Assembly (NCBI GenBank): GCA_009746045.1
Contig: RPFO01000104.1
Location: forward strand, 5,323,395-5,387,394
Length of the DNA stretch: 64,000 nucleotides
Source of the DNA: Mesostigma viride
Lineage: Eukaryota > Streptophyta > Mesostigmatophyceae > Mesostigmatales > Mesostigmataceae
Direction of reading: 5' to 3'
The translations under genes and the position numbers were made by a program. This document shows, piece after piece, positions 8,796 through 19,870 of this stretch; the stretch's first letter is position 1, and each line of letters starts with the position of its first letter. The notes below the pieces were generated by a model. The model did no database searches and was not told the origin of the DNA. It saw only the letters and a program-made list of their open reading frames with translations.

Positions 8796-9080
8796 TTAGC
8801 TGGGAGTTGCCAGAGACTCTGGGTGGTGCAGGTGCCCTGGGGCACCTAGAGCAAGTGTTGTTTACATTCCCACCCTTAAGCAGGAAGTAGCTTAGAATGT
8901 ATTATAGGCCATATGCCCCTTTTCTGGGCTATATGTGCTACAGATACTCCCAACAGAGTTATGTTCCTAATTAATTAATTGACGTACTAATCCATTCCAT
9001 CCCATGTTCCCCTCCCACTGAGGACTTGACTGCTCACGTGACGCAGTCACGTGTCTATTAATTAATTAATTAATTAATGC

Positions 9081-10050
9081 AGGCGGTGTAGGTCACTTCC
9101 CCGGCCTGGTGGGCCGGCAGAGGTGTTGCTGCGTGTCGTAGTTTGGCCGGCATGCTGTCGTTAGTTGTACCTTGTGCTGCCAGGCTTGATCCTTGCATGC
9201 CCATGTCGGATTCCTATTATTGTCTTGAGGGTTCGATCTTCTTTTCGGGTACGTTAATTTAATTTCCTTACCTAACTAGGGTGCATTCATGCCATTGTCG
9301 CCTCCGTAAATTATCATTCTCAATATCTCTTGCAGTCGTTTGTTGGTCAAAGACTATGACCGAGACATTATGCCCCGTCAAGTCCAGTGTTTTTTGCAAC
9401 GTCACCCACATCTGTTCTGACGCGGTGCTGCCCCTTGGCACAAGCTCTACAAACAGGTCGTGGACCGGCTGGATCGCGTAGCCTATCTCCGCACATCTGA
9501 ACCCTGTGATGCCAGATCTCGATCCTTTAATTGCGGCCGTTCCGAGCTTGGCATGCACTGGATTCGTTGTCTACACCGTCGCGTCGCTGCAGCATTGAAC
9601 ACGATGTTTTCTGGCATACGCGCGGGCTTTTGGTTCCCGCCGCACATTTTCAAGAAAGTGCTGGACCCTCCGGATTTTTGCCTTTACATCGTGTCCATGC
9701 AGTTCTCGGACGTTTGGAAACATGGCATGGCACGCTAACGTAATGACTGACAGTCTAGCTAGACCTTTTCAGTGATTTTCCATTTGCGGGTATTTCCTCG
9801 TATAAATGGTGGGAGAGCAATCGCAGCAATGGTGCTCACCCCTATAGACACTCCCGGCCAGTACGGTTCGAAACACACGCCCTGATCAAGCAAGCTGTTT
9901 CCGGCCCCACTGTCTACTGTAGGTCATCTAGTCGCTCTACATGTTAGCCAGCCATAATTTCAATGCACAAGCTAGGCTACACATATTTTTCATCTCTGAT
10001 TCATATTCATCATCCTGAACGACTCGAAAACGCGGACAAGATAACGGCGC
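9081..10050 (+). other. Dispersed-repeat sequence, no gene assigned
   Basis: 9100-9340 resembles 10890-11130 and, more loosely, 63105-63210 (CCTTGTGCTRCC, GATCCTTGCATGC, TTCTTTTCGGG, TTTCCTTA, CTCCGTAA, ATTCTCAAT). This marks a common LINE 3' region. On the minus strand 9268-9558 has an open frame (TGFRCAEIGYAIQ, ARDIENDNLRRRQW) that looks protein-like. It matches nothing I know and has a stop just upstream. Confidence 0.4.
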
Positions 10051-10054
10051 AGGC

Positions 10055-11130
10055 TTGAGCTACCATGGTCCGGATTCTCCCGATTTCTGGCCAGCCTGCG
10101 CTGGTTGTCTCCTTGATATATCAACCGGCCAGGCATTACTGTGCTGGACTACGATGGGCAGGTTTGCCACCTGCTCATTGATGTCTCCGTTGCTCGGCCG
10201 CTTTCCGAAAGTTGCTGGTCGCCACATCCTCTGGGTGGCTGTTGATGCCGGTGCTGCTGCCGCTGTGGCCAAGCGCGACAAGTTTGCCTTCTACGGCAAT
10301 GTGGCGCCCCATCGGGTCATCCCCAATTTGTCCTTGAGGAGTTCGGGGCCATGGGCCCCAACAAAGACGGCGGAGTTTTTTCACGCGTGCTGCCAGCGGC
10401 CGGCAGGAAGACCGCCTCGCCCTCGAGGATCAGACTACCCCGTGGTCAGACTGCCCATGCAGACATGGTCCTCGTATTGCATGGCGGCATGCAGCGCCTG
10501 TCACGAGGTCAGCGCCCTCATGCACTCGCGCACGGTGCGGCAAGCGCGACAAGTTTGCCTCCTACGGCAATACGTGGCGCCCAATCGGGTCATCCCCAAT
10601 TTGTCCTTGAGGAGTTTGGGGCCATGGGCCCCAACAAGACGGCGGAGTTTTTTCACGCGTGCTGCCAGCGGCACTGAGGAAGACCGCCTCGACCTGAGTC
10701 GAGCGAGGATCAGACTGCCCCGGGCGTGGTCTGCCCATGCAGACAGGTCCTCGTATTGGCGGCAGCGCCTGTCCCGAGGTCGCCCTCACTCGCGCACGGT
10801 GCACTGATCAATGTGTTATTCCGCCGCGTCCGGGCCGACCTTGTCGCAACCCAGGCGGTCTACGTACAGTACCCAGGCGGTTTAATACTTCCCCGGCCCG
10901 CATGGTGGGTGCGCCGGCATGGAGGTGTGCTGCGTGTCATCGTTTTGTGTTGTATAGTTTTAGTTGCATGTACCTTGTGCTACCACCGTTGATCCTTGCA
11001 TGCTTGTGTCGGATTCTTATTATCGTTGTGAGGGTTCTTCTTTTCGATCGGGGTTTACAATTTCCTTATTTTGCATACCATTCTCGCCTCCGTATAAGTG
11101 ATCAGTCTCAATGAATATGATATATCTCAG
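10055..11130 (+). pseudogene. Decayed LINE ORF2 C-terminal region and 3' part
   Basis: Reading across frames gives TVLDYDGQVCHL, LLIDVSVARPLSE, AVAKRDKFAFYGN and FVLEEFGAMGPNKTAEFF. It ends with YWRQRLSRG and INVLFRRVRADLVAT. This order resembles the C-terminal domain that follows RT in many algal and plant LINE ORF2 proteins. Frames shift repeatedly and a segment is internally duplicated. Related fragments occur at 7170-7330, 30700-30760 and 62870-62960. Confidence 0.45.
10268..10810 (+). repeat. Imperfect tandem duplication inside the LINE fragment
   Basis: The block starting GCGCGACAAGTTTGCC at 10274 recurs at 10546. Both copies run through ATCGGGTCATCCCCAATTTG and CACGCGTGCTGCCAGCGG to TGGTCCTCGTATTG. 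The offset is about 272 bp. It duplicates the FVLEEFGAMGPNKTAEFF segment. Confidence 0.75.
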
Positions 11131-13083
11131 GCCTGCTCACGGTCCGCGTGCATGCGGCCGGCCCTACTAGCCTCGCCCCAGCCGCCTTCCAATTGGCTGC
11201 GATGCTCAGTCTGGCGCCTGCATGGTGTTGCAATGTCCCAACGCAACGGCAGTATGTAGTGTTATACGCTCCCGCCGTAACTGCTTGGACGTAGAGTTTG
11301 TCACGTCCGTTCAATCGCCCCAGTTTCCGCTGAATTTGGACAAGTGTGCAGAAAGTTATATGATGCCACTAATCCAGTGCAGCTGGTTGTGTACCCGATC
11401 GGAACCAATGTGGTACCGTCCGGTAGGTTTAGGTATATCGTCAGCACTTGCGCTGCGTACAGTAGTACCTACCGGCGTGGCAACAAGAGTCACGTACCCT
11501 TGTGCCGAATGCACGTCCCTAATTCTGTGTACCATGTTTGCTAAGGGCCGGATGGCCCGGCGCCCTTTAGTAGGACCAAAAGACAAGTGGGAATTGTGCA
11601 GATATAAATGTGTGTGCCACGTACTTAGTATTCTTTGTGTGTTTGCGCCCGACGGCCCATGTCGGCGCCCACTGTCAAGTGTGGTCAGGACAGGGCCGCG
11701 GTGGCAAGGAATATTAGCAAGGAAGGTGGCCCAACCTTCCTACGCGCTTGATAAGTACTCAGCTAATAATATGGAGTAGCGTCATCACCGTGATGGGTTA
11801 AGGAGTGATTAGGTCTTCAACCTTGTCCCGTTTAGGTATAAAGCCGACCCTGGCATGATTGATAATTATTAAATGTAATAATGACGATTTATAAATTGTA
11901 AATTGGCAAATGCATCCCCTGTCCAGTAGGAAAAGATCTTTCCCATTTGAATTACCGGTGCTACCTCGGCCCGAGGTTAGACGCCGGGGCTAGGTCATGT
12001 TACAATGAGTATCAGAGGTTCACCTGCAGCGAACAGCCCATGGCTGCAGCGCTTAAATTTAAACCAATCGTCATGCATTTTATCACCTGCCATCACTTTG
12101 CTGCAATCGGGCAAGCGACATAAGGTAAGTTTTTCCTGTTGAGCAAGCTAGATCGACCGTAGTGCTGCCTTAGATCTGGGACACCAAATCTACTGAGCAA
12201 CGAAATAAACAGATAGAAGCCTGGCATTGAACCTGTCTTGGTAGCGCCAAAACGTAGTGAATTTACCCAAGGTTTTTTTTGCAGCCCTGCCTCAGTGGGC
12301 AGCAACGTGAAATTTAGACTCTTTTTGCTGATCACGCACCGCGACCCCCGGCCGGTGCAGCCCTTGACAGCAAGCGTTAGTAGCTCGTCCTTTTAGTGAC
12401 GTTTCCCTTCTCGTATGCATTATAGAAAGCTAGTATGATTTAGCTTTCACAGTCTGCCCCGGCCGCCCGTGTCGAATTGCTTTTGCCTGGCCGCCATTGC
12501 CCCTATAGCTTTTCCTGCTGATTATAAAGCGGCCGGCCAGATTCGGGTCGCCCTCCTGATAGCATAGTAAACTGAAATCTTGTGCGTCACTTGCATGCAC
12601 GAATCTGCATGCACTAATCTGACCCGTTTTGACGATCCCGTTGCTGCGTAGAGTAACCTGTGGCATGGCTCGCGCAGATTAGCCCAAGTTGCCTGTGTTG
12701 GTTGCTTCTTTTTCTTTATAAACACGAGGTGACAATCTGCATGCCCGGACACCAAGCCCCCAGTCGCCGAGCTTTTAATTGTTTTCTGCATGAAATACTC
12801 GTGTTTCTTTTGCAGGGATTTACCTGCTGGTGGGTTTTAACCCCCTTCAGTTATTCTGACTGCGAGCAATGACATCGTTAACCTCTTGCTTGTTGTTTTA
12901 ACTTTCATGTCAGCCCCCTTTGCTGGTTCATTGTCTCAGGAGTGGTAGCAAGAATTTTTTTTTTCTCTCCCATGCATATCCTTCGGGGATTGCTAATCCC
13001 TCTTGCTATCACGTCAACCTTTGGCACGTTCATACTTCGATTATGCTATTGTTGGCTTGTAAGCCAATTAATTTCTGTGTGCA
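11131..13083 (+). other. Unannotated spacer before LTR element A1
   Basis: Several open frames exist, the longest being 185 codons at 11222-11779. None has recognisable motifs, good codon composition or a splice context. I see no RNA gene or repeat of note in this stretch. Confidence 0.4.
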
Positions 13084-13088
13084 GCTAC

Positions 13089-13713
13089 AGTTAACGTAAA
13101 GGACTTACGTTAGATGGATAGAGATTGTTACGCTCTTTCCAACGGCACCTTGAACGCCTCATTTGGTTAAGGAACGTAAAAGTTATGACGTTTCCTAGGC
13201 TGTGCCGACAGTACCCGGCGCGCCACTGTGGGCGCGTACGGACACAGGATGTACAAGTGTCACTTTGATAGTCCGCAGGACGTTGACAGGACTTGTACAG
13301 GACTTGATGGTCAATTGATAGGTAGGCGCGCTGTAGCGCGCCAGGACCTATGAGACAATTGATGCTGAGCAGCGTACGGATAGGTCCACAGGACTAGCCT
13401 ATGGACAATTGATGATAGATCTGCGCGCCAAAGGCGTGCCAGAGTCTGTGTAATCAATTGATTGACAGTTCAGCTGTGACAGTGCAGCTAGCTGAATACT
13501 TGGACGCGTCCCTAGCAACCTATATGTGTGACTTGGTAGCACCGGGACGCTAGTTCTTGCGTGCACGTTCTCTTGGCACTGCGACCCTGTCTGTCGCCTG
13601 TGCTGCGTGCAGTCTTGGAAGTGACGTGACTTACGTCTGTGTTCCTTATTCATAATAAAGGCAACATTTCCTGCAAGAACCATGGCGGAATTCTGCACAA
13701 CCCTCTCACAACT
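13089..13713 (+). repeat. A1 left LTR
   Basis: 625 bp. Near the left end there is an inverted repeat TAACGTAAA/CTTACGTTA (one mismatch, perfect in the other copies). The middle has four CAATTGA-containing motifs and a GGCGCGCT/AGCGCGCC hairpin. A TAATAAAGGCAAC block close to the right end may act as the polyadenylation signal. The next eight bases, CGTATTAC, are shared by all three family A copies. Confidence 0.9.
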
Positions 13714-13737
13714 CGTATTACTCGCCTTTTCACGATC

Positions 13738-14494
13738 ATGCCGAATTCCGAAGACTTCCGCATTCCTACCGATGAGGAAGTAGCTGCTCCGCCGGCCGCA
13801 GATCCATTACCGGCTCCACGTCCGCGTGAGCCGCAGCCGGTTGCTGCATTGTGGCAAGCTCTCGTTGATGAGGTCACGATTTCACTCGACGAATTGCATC
13901 GTCGACAGCGAGCAGCGCTCCCGTTGCTGGGAGATTTTCCAGAAGACCCCCGCTTGCCGCCGCTGGTGCCGGCGATTCGTGGTCCATTAGACCAAATCCG
14001 AAATATTCTTTCGGCTTTTACGGTCCAGGTCCGCGGAGGCCTGCGTTCGGTGAACGAGGTCACCACCGCCATTGAGGAGGTGGATAACGCCATTTCGTCG
14101 CTCACCGGGTATCAGCGCAATTTACAAAACTGGGCCTCGACGCGCATGGGGGGCGCGCCTGTGCATGGTCTCAACAAATTTGTTTCAAGACATCGCGTTG
14201 CTCTCGCTGCTCACTCGCGGCGTCCGCACTCGCGAGCGCCAGGTACTCATAAACCTGGTGGCATTTCTCTCGGCTTTGCGTGAGTGGATCCCAGCGGGCT
14301 GGGAGCTTCTTTCCATCTTTACGCATCCTCTTCGCCTCGTCGCGCGTCGGCGCGTTGCGATTTTCATTCCGACGCAAAATCCGGCGAATACGCCGGTGTT
14401 GATCCACACCGGTGCGGGTCCGGCTATCACGCCAGACATGGAGGACGCCGAGTTTGCATATGAGTACTGTGATTTTCGGGGCCTTGACTATGTA
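13738..14494 (+). pseudogene. Family A extra 5' ORF (A1 copy, frameshifted)
   Basis: Starts MPNSEDFRIPTDEEVAAPP. It is colinear with the intact 234-residue ORF of A3 and the 261-residue ORF of A2. A 4-nt insertion near 14165 shifts the frame. The second frame then reads LFQDIALLSLLTRGVRTRER and ends near EYCDFRGLDY. In A3 a stop follows directly, but here the frame runs on. Its function is unknown. It lies between the LTR and gag and has no zinc knuckle. Confidence 0.6.
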
Positions 14495-14665
14495 TTAAAC
14501 GTACGTCGGCCATTTTTCCAGTGCTCGTCGGCATTTAGTCGACACTTCAACGGCATTTCGCGGGGGCGGCGGCGACACCGGCGCAGGCGGCAATACTCGA
14601 CAGTTTTGTACATACTTTGTTTTGCTGCTTTGCTCAGGTGTTTCTAAGACAGCTTGTAGTGCATC

Positions 14666-15530
14666 ATGGCAGACGGGCGCCGTAGCAAGGGTGCCCCAGC
14701 CAGTGGGAATAATGGTGGTGCTGGTAGTGGGACAGCTCACGTAGATGACGTGGGTGTCACCGGGGAAATTACCAATGTACATCACAACACTAATAATACA
14801 CAAGCTGTACATGGATTTGACCTTACCACTCAGGGCTTATTAGTTGTAAATCAGCTACAACCTGTGACATCTGACTCCAAGCCTAAGCAGGCTGAAGAGT
14901 TTGTAGAAGGGCTGGAAGGGTTTCCTAGTTTGTACGGGGGTACCAACTACTATCAGATCTGGATAGGCAGCAGCACGTTTGGCAAGTGCACTGATCAGAT
15001 CAAGGACCTAACCAGGGAATGCAAGAAGGCCAACAAGGCCTGGGCAGTATATGTAGCTGAGCTGAAGGAGCTGCTTGAAGACCAGCGCAAGAAGGTCGGC
15101 ATCCATTGGCAAGACAAGTATCAAGGGTGGGAGGTCAAGGGGGATCTCATCCAGAATTTCCTTAACTATTGCAAAATGGTTGAGGAAGGCAGGGCCCACG
15201 GTTTCAACGTGGCAGACAATATATAGCCCTGACCAACTGGTTGAAGGTCTCTGGGCTGGATAAGGCCACACGTGGATCTCTCAAGGTCATGTGTGCTCCT
15301 CACTCCACCATGAAGGCCTACAAGGTCATCATCAAGCAGGCCCTTGAAGCTGAGGAGCTGTTTGAGGGTGGGGTGCCAGCAGTGAAGGCAACCCAGGCAG
15401 GTGGGCGTACCCAGGGGGGCTCCAAATCGTCTGAGGCTGACAAAAGCCAAGGAGGGCACGTAGGGGCAACCACAACAAGCGGAAGGCCAATCATTCACCC
15501 GACCCTGACGGGAGGTCACACTCCAAGTCG
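14666..15530 (+). pseudogene. Family A gag, 5' part (A1 copy)
   Basis: ATG 14666 (MADGRRSKG). The conserved capsid-like stretch includes EEFVEGLEGFPSLYGGTNYY and DLIQNFLNYCKMVEEGRAHG. A 2-nt TA insertion at about 15223 causes TAG. The next frame continues LTNWLKVSGLDKATRGSLKV and is cut at 15530 by the DNA transposon. The gag tail with the zinc knuckle resumes at 23970. Confidence 0.75.
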
Positions 15531-15540
15531 CCCTGCCAGC

Positions 15541-16290
15541 CGTTAAGAATGTACTCCAGCACAAGTACATTTTGAGTTTTTCCAAGTTTCTTGTTTTTTG
15601 CTTGTTTCAAGTTCAGTTTTGCATAAAACGTGTCCCCATAGCCCCTGGATCTCATCTGGAGGTAGTTGAACTAGTATATGCTACAATATACTAGGTTGTA
15701 CTATTTTCTACTACATTTATACTATAATGTACTAAATTGAACTACATCTGAACTAAATGTAACTGTGATTGATGCCCCTGTAACGTCTCCCAATGCTCGA
15801 TAACAGGTCTGGCCACCATTGGTGACCTCCTAGAGCCATTCACAGCTGCATTTCGTGGATCACCGCACAAAAAAAAATGTTGTACTTAGCCTTATCAACA
15901 TGGGAATGAGGGCTTTGGTGTGCAAACATGCATGTGTGCTAAAAATTGGACATTCTGACACTGCGCGAGAGTCTGGTAATACTTAAGCACTTCAGGTCAT
16001 GATCGAAGTATAGAATGAACTGATGCAAGCAATCAAGCATTATGCAAGGAATGGAATGCTGCGATGAATTTTAGCAGTAATACTTGCAACTAGGGAACAC
16101 ACGATAAAGTCACGAATCTGACATGCATTGTGCCGTCATGGCACATGCATGAACACGTACACGAACAGAGGATCACGCGGACGCCCACGTGCACGCGCAT
16201 GGCAATGCCAATGCCCCCCCCCCCACACACACACACAAGCCCCAACTCCAAACATTGCACCAATCACCCACCCACCCAAACCCAACCCCA
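15541..16290 (+). other. Left non-coding part of the DNA transposon
   Basis: The motif AAGTACATTTTG lies just inside the TIR (15563-15574) and recurs in the same orientation near the right TIR. A run of short CTAxxTGTACTA-like repeats lies around 15680-15750. No ORF of note. Confidence 0.5.
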
Positions 16291-16321
16291 GCCCCCCTGA
16301 CCCCCCAACGCCCATGCACAC

Positions 16322-16640
16322 GCCCATGCCCCCGCCCCCGCCCCGCCCCCGCCCCGCCCCCCCCCGCCCCCGCCCCCGCCCCCCCCCGCCCCCGCCCCGC
16401 CCCCGCCCCCGCCCCGCCCCGCCCCCGCCCCCGCCCCCGCCCCCCCGCCCCGCCCCGCCCCCGCCCCCGCCCCCGCCCCGCCCCCGCCCCCGCCCCCATC
16501 CCCGCCCCCGCCCCCGCCCCCGCCCCCCCGCCCCGCCCCCGCCCCCGCCCCGCCCCCGCCCCGCCCCCGCCCCCGCCCCCGCCCCGCCCCCGCCCCCGCC
16601 CCCGCCCCCGCCCCGCCCCCGCCCCCGCCCCCGCCCCCGC
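16322..16640. repeat. (CCCGCC)n / (CCCCCG)n array
   Basis: About 320 bp of nearly pure C-rich hexamer and pentamer variants. Six-frame open frames of Pro/Arg or Gly/Ala across it are artefacts. Confidence 0.95.
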
Positions 16641-16673
16641 CCATGCCCATGCCCCTGCCCCCGCACCCGCCCA

Positions 16674-17665
16674 TTCTCACCCACGCCCACGCCCACGCCC
16701 ACGCCCACGCCCATGCCCACGCCCACGCCCACGCCCACGCCCACGCCCACGCCCACGCCCACGCCCACGCCCACGCCCACGCCCACGCCCACGCCCACGC
16801 CCACGCCCACGCCCACGCCCACGCCCACGCCCACGCCCACGCCCACGCCCACGCCCACGCCCACGCCCACGCCCACGCCCACGCCCACGCCCACGCCCGC
16901 GGCTACGCCCACCCTAGCCTCACCCCTACTCCAAGCCACAATTATACCCAAAGCCACAGCCAGAAGTAGAGCGCAGCTGCAACAATAGCAGATGTAGCTG
17001 AGACACACACCTACCCACGCCAACGCCCACGCCCACGCCCACGCCCACGCCTACGCCCATGCCCACGCCCACGCCCACGCCCACGCCCACGCCCACGCCC
17101 ACGCCCACGCCCATGCCCACGCCCACGCCCACGCCCACGCCCACGCCCACGCCCACGCCCACGCCCACGCCCACGCCCACGCCCACGCCCACGCCCACGC
17201 CCACGCCCACGCCCACGCCCACGCCCACGCCCACGCCCACGCCCACGCCCACGCCCACGCCCACGCCCACGCCCACGCCCACGCCCACGCCCACGCCCAC
17301 GCCCACGCCCCCACCCACACCCACGCCCACGCCCACGCCCACGCCCACGCCCACGCCCACGCCCACACCCACGCCCACGCCCACGCCCACACCCACACCC
17401 ACGCCCACGCCCACACCCACGCCCACGCCCACGCCCACTCCCACGCCCACTCCCACGCCTACGCCCACGCCCACGCCCACGCCCACGCCCACGCCCACGC
17501 CCACGCCCATGCCAACGCCCACGCCCACGCCCACGCCCACGCCCACGCCCACGCCCACGCCCACGCCCACGCCCACACCCACGCCCACGCCCACGCCCAC
17601 GCCCACGCCCACGCCCGCGCCCATGCCCACGCTCACGCCCACGCCCACGCCCACGCCCGCGCCTG
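16674..17665. repeat. Two (CCCACG)n arrays in a higher-order repeat
   Basis: Array 1 spans about 16674-16896 and array 2 about 17016-17655. Each is followed by the same roughly 110-bp spacer, ACCCTAGCCTCACCCCTACT through GCCACAGCCAGAAGTA to GACACACACCTACCCAC, at 16909-17018 and 17670-17778. The duplicated unit is therefore array plus spacer. The hexamer gives Thr-Pro, His-Ala and Val-Gly open frames that are not genes. Confidence 0.9.
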
Positions 17666-17939
17666 CGCCCACCCTAGCCTCACCCCTACTCCAAGCCACA
17701 AATGCACCGTAAGCCACAGCCAGAAGTACAGCACAGCAGCGACAATGGCAGACTTAGCCCAGACACACACCTACCCACATCAATGCCCCTGCCCAGAGAC
17801 TCGCGGCCTCATCCCACCCCCCTGCACGAACAGTTCCCAAACAAAAGAAAAGGCAAACAAAAGGAACAAGAGTAGCAAGCTGCATTGCGAGCACATATGC
17901 CAGTTCTGGTGCACATGCCAGGCCGAAAGCAACTCATGA

Positions 17940-18063
17940 TTGCCCCTGCCCCTGCCCCTGCCCCTGCCCCTGCCCCTGCCCCTGCCCCTGCCCCTGCCCC
18001 TGCCCCTGCCCCTGCCCCTGCCCCTGCCCCTGCCCCTGCCCCTGCCCCTGCTCCTGCCCCTGC
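17940..18063. repeat. (GCCCCT)n array
   Basis: About 20 almost perfect copies of GCCCCT. It differs from the neighbouring CCCACG arrays by fixed substitutions, which suggests independent expansion of related hexamers. Confidence 0.95.
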
Positions 18064-18099
18064 CATCACCATTCTAACCACCACACATTACGAAAAGCA

Positions 18100-19257
18100 A
18101 GAAGAAATTATAATAATAATAAGAAATAAGAAGAAGAAGAAATAATAATAATAAACAAGCACAAAGTTGACTGCACATGCGACTGTACCAGTAGGCACGT
18201 AGCAAATTTTAGCTGCAGCTTCAATTTCAACTTCATTGCAATTGCAAGTGTGACTGCATGTGTAATTGCACTACCAATGCCTAATGCCCACTGCATGTGC
18301 CCAGTGCGAATGCTATTCAAAAGCAACATGCAATCGAAATTACAGCTGAAGCCGGCTATTGACAAAGATATTTAAAGCAGTTGTTAACTACAGAGACCCA
18401 ATGAAAATGCAAATGCAATGAACAAGCAACAGAAGTTGAAGCCACTGCCACTCTACCTGCCGACAGTAACACCACCGCCAGCACCCACTCATATCCCAAC
18501 GACAAGGAAATAGAATTGCCCAAAGCCAGACATACATTGGGACGCATAAGCAAACGGCAACGCAAGCGCACATGCAAATGTATACGCAAAGGCAAAGGCA
18601 AAGGCAAACGCAAACGCAAACGCAAACGCAAGCTTGTCATGTACCTACGCTTAACTGCAAACGCAAACTGTGCACGAAGCAAAAAGATTGGATGGCCAAG
18701 ATCATGGCAAATACGAGGGCCGAAAACAATCCAACTTCATCTAAATGTCCGAAATCCTCACGACGTTTCGATGCGCGCTTGAATGTCGAAGGCCTGCGCC
18801 GATTATCGATCATAAGTCGAATGTGTAATTGTCGGCTTATGAGAACTGCTTTGCGACAGTATCACGTCAGGCCGTTCCTGTGCAGCCATTTTCCCTGTGC
18901 AGCGGGTGGACAACGTTCACTTTCCGCATTATTCATGGCTATCGAAGTTAATTCTTACCGACCCCGGCTGCCATGGCCACTGGCCACGCATATCAAGTTC
19001 AGGTATTCCCGACCTGTAGCGCAGCAGATTTCTGTCGGAAGGCATCCTAAGCATCGTGATAAAAGAAATCCGAACAATAGACATTCATGCTGCATCTAAG
19101 GACATTATGGCATTTGTATATACTGCAAGTACATGTATCGACATTGCCGTGATTGCTAACCCCGACTCACCATGAACAGGAACTTTCCCTCTGCCTCCAT
19201 GAAATGTACTTCGTGAAATGTACTGTAATACATATGATGTACTACGATGATAATCAT
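18100..19257 (+). other. Low-complexity spacer in the DNA transposon
   Basis: Holds an (AATAAT)/(AAGAAG) patch at 18105-18155 and a GCAAAG/GCAAAC hexamer array at about 18583-18635. The rest appears unique with no supported gene. Many isolated GCAAxY hexamers suggest an old hexamer array decaying into unique sequence. Confidence 0.45.
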
Positions 19258-19870
19258 CCCAGCAAAGCCATAGCACACCTTCCGTTTCGACCGCCATGTC
19301 GGCCACTAGTCCGGATAGCTCAATGTGCACCTGACCTTGACACTAATCGCACAAACAGCCACAATTTTGCAAGCAAGAAGACATGGCTACCTCGGCATTT
19401 CATGAAATGTACTTCTTGAAATGCATTTCGTGAAATGTACTAAGGAACGTGATTGGCCGGCGTTCGCTCGCCAAATCTCGCAAAATGTACTAAGGCACGT
19501 GATTGGTCCCGCAAAATGTACTAAGGAACGTGATTGGCCGGCGAAGATTCTGTTTGCTGCAATTAAAATTCCCTACAGAATCTTCGCCGGCCAATCACGT
19601 TCCTTAGTACATTTTGCGGGACCAATCACGTGCCTTAGTACATTTTGCGAGATTTGGCGAGCGAACGCCGGCCAATCACGTTCCTTAGTACATTTCACGA
19701 AATGCATTTCACGAAGTACATTTCATGAAATGCCGAGGTAGCCATGTCTTCTTGCTTGCAAAATTGTGGCTGTTTGTGCGATTAGTGTCAAGGTCAGGTG
19801 CACATTGAGCTATCCGGACTAGTGGCCGACATGGCGGTCGAAACGGAAGGTGTGCTATGGCTTTGCTGGG
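19258..19870. repeat. Large palindrome with 296-bp arms
   Basis: Left arm 19258-19553 and right arm 19575-19870 appear to be near-perfect inverted copies around a 21-bp loop. The arms contain repeated blocks of AAATGTACTAAGG followed by CACGTGATTGG-like sequence. The same AGTACATTTTG motif stands beside both TIRs. The outer part of each arm encodes MHIELSGLVADMAVETEG, so each arm also carries the start of the same ORF in divergent orientation. Confidence 0.85.

Larger units (their letters stand above)
7868..8989 (+). mobile_element. Nested LINE-like insertion carrying an ORF1 remnant
   Basis: Flanked by the 11-bp target-site duplication ATCCATTCCAT, a length typical of target-primed reverse transcription. 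It starts with an ORF1-like coding block. It ends in an AT-rich tail with TAATTAATTAATT, a weak form of the (TTAA)n tail of other LINE ends in this window. It carries no RT domain, so it is either internally deleted or a non-autonomous derivative. Confidence 0.55.
7771..9080 (+). mobile_element. LINE 3' end, plus strand, interrupted by a second LINE insertion
   Basis: 7771-7867 plus 8990-9080 are together colinear with the uninterrupted copy at 30815-30987 (ATTCATAGCGATTCGG, then CCATCCATTCCATCCC, then the CACGTGAC-GCA-GTCACGTG hairpin and the TTAA tail). The interruption is flanked by the 11-bp duplication ATCCATTCCAT at 7857-7867 and 8990-9000. The inserted 1122 bp are described separately. 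Confidence 0.65.

Noticed and set aside
6956-9080. Inverted TTAA/CACGTG ends read as terminal inverted repeats of a 2.1-kb DNA transposon
   Set aside because: The same end occurs alone at 30940-30987, and a related hairpin/tail follows a YADD reverse transcriptase at 60454. The pair is better explained as two LINE 3' ends in opposite orientation.
11222-11779. 185-residue open frame
   Set aside because: No motifs, cysteine-rich random-like composition, no splice or expression signals. Likely chance.
16128-17717. Several 100-300 residue Thr-Pro, Pro-Arg, Val-Gly and Trp-Ala open frames
   Set aside because: All arise from C-rich hexamer arrays, whose unit is a multiple of three. Every frame is open on both strands.
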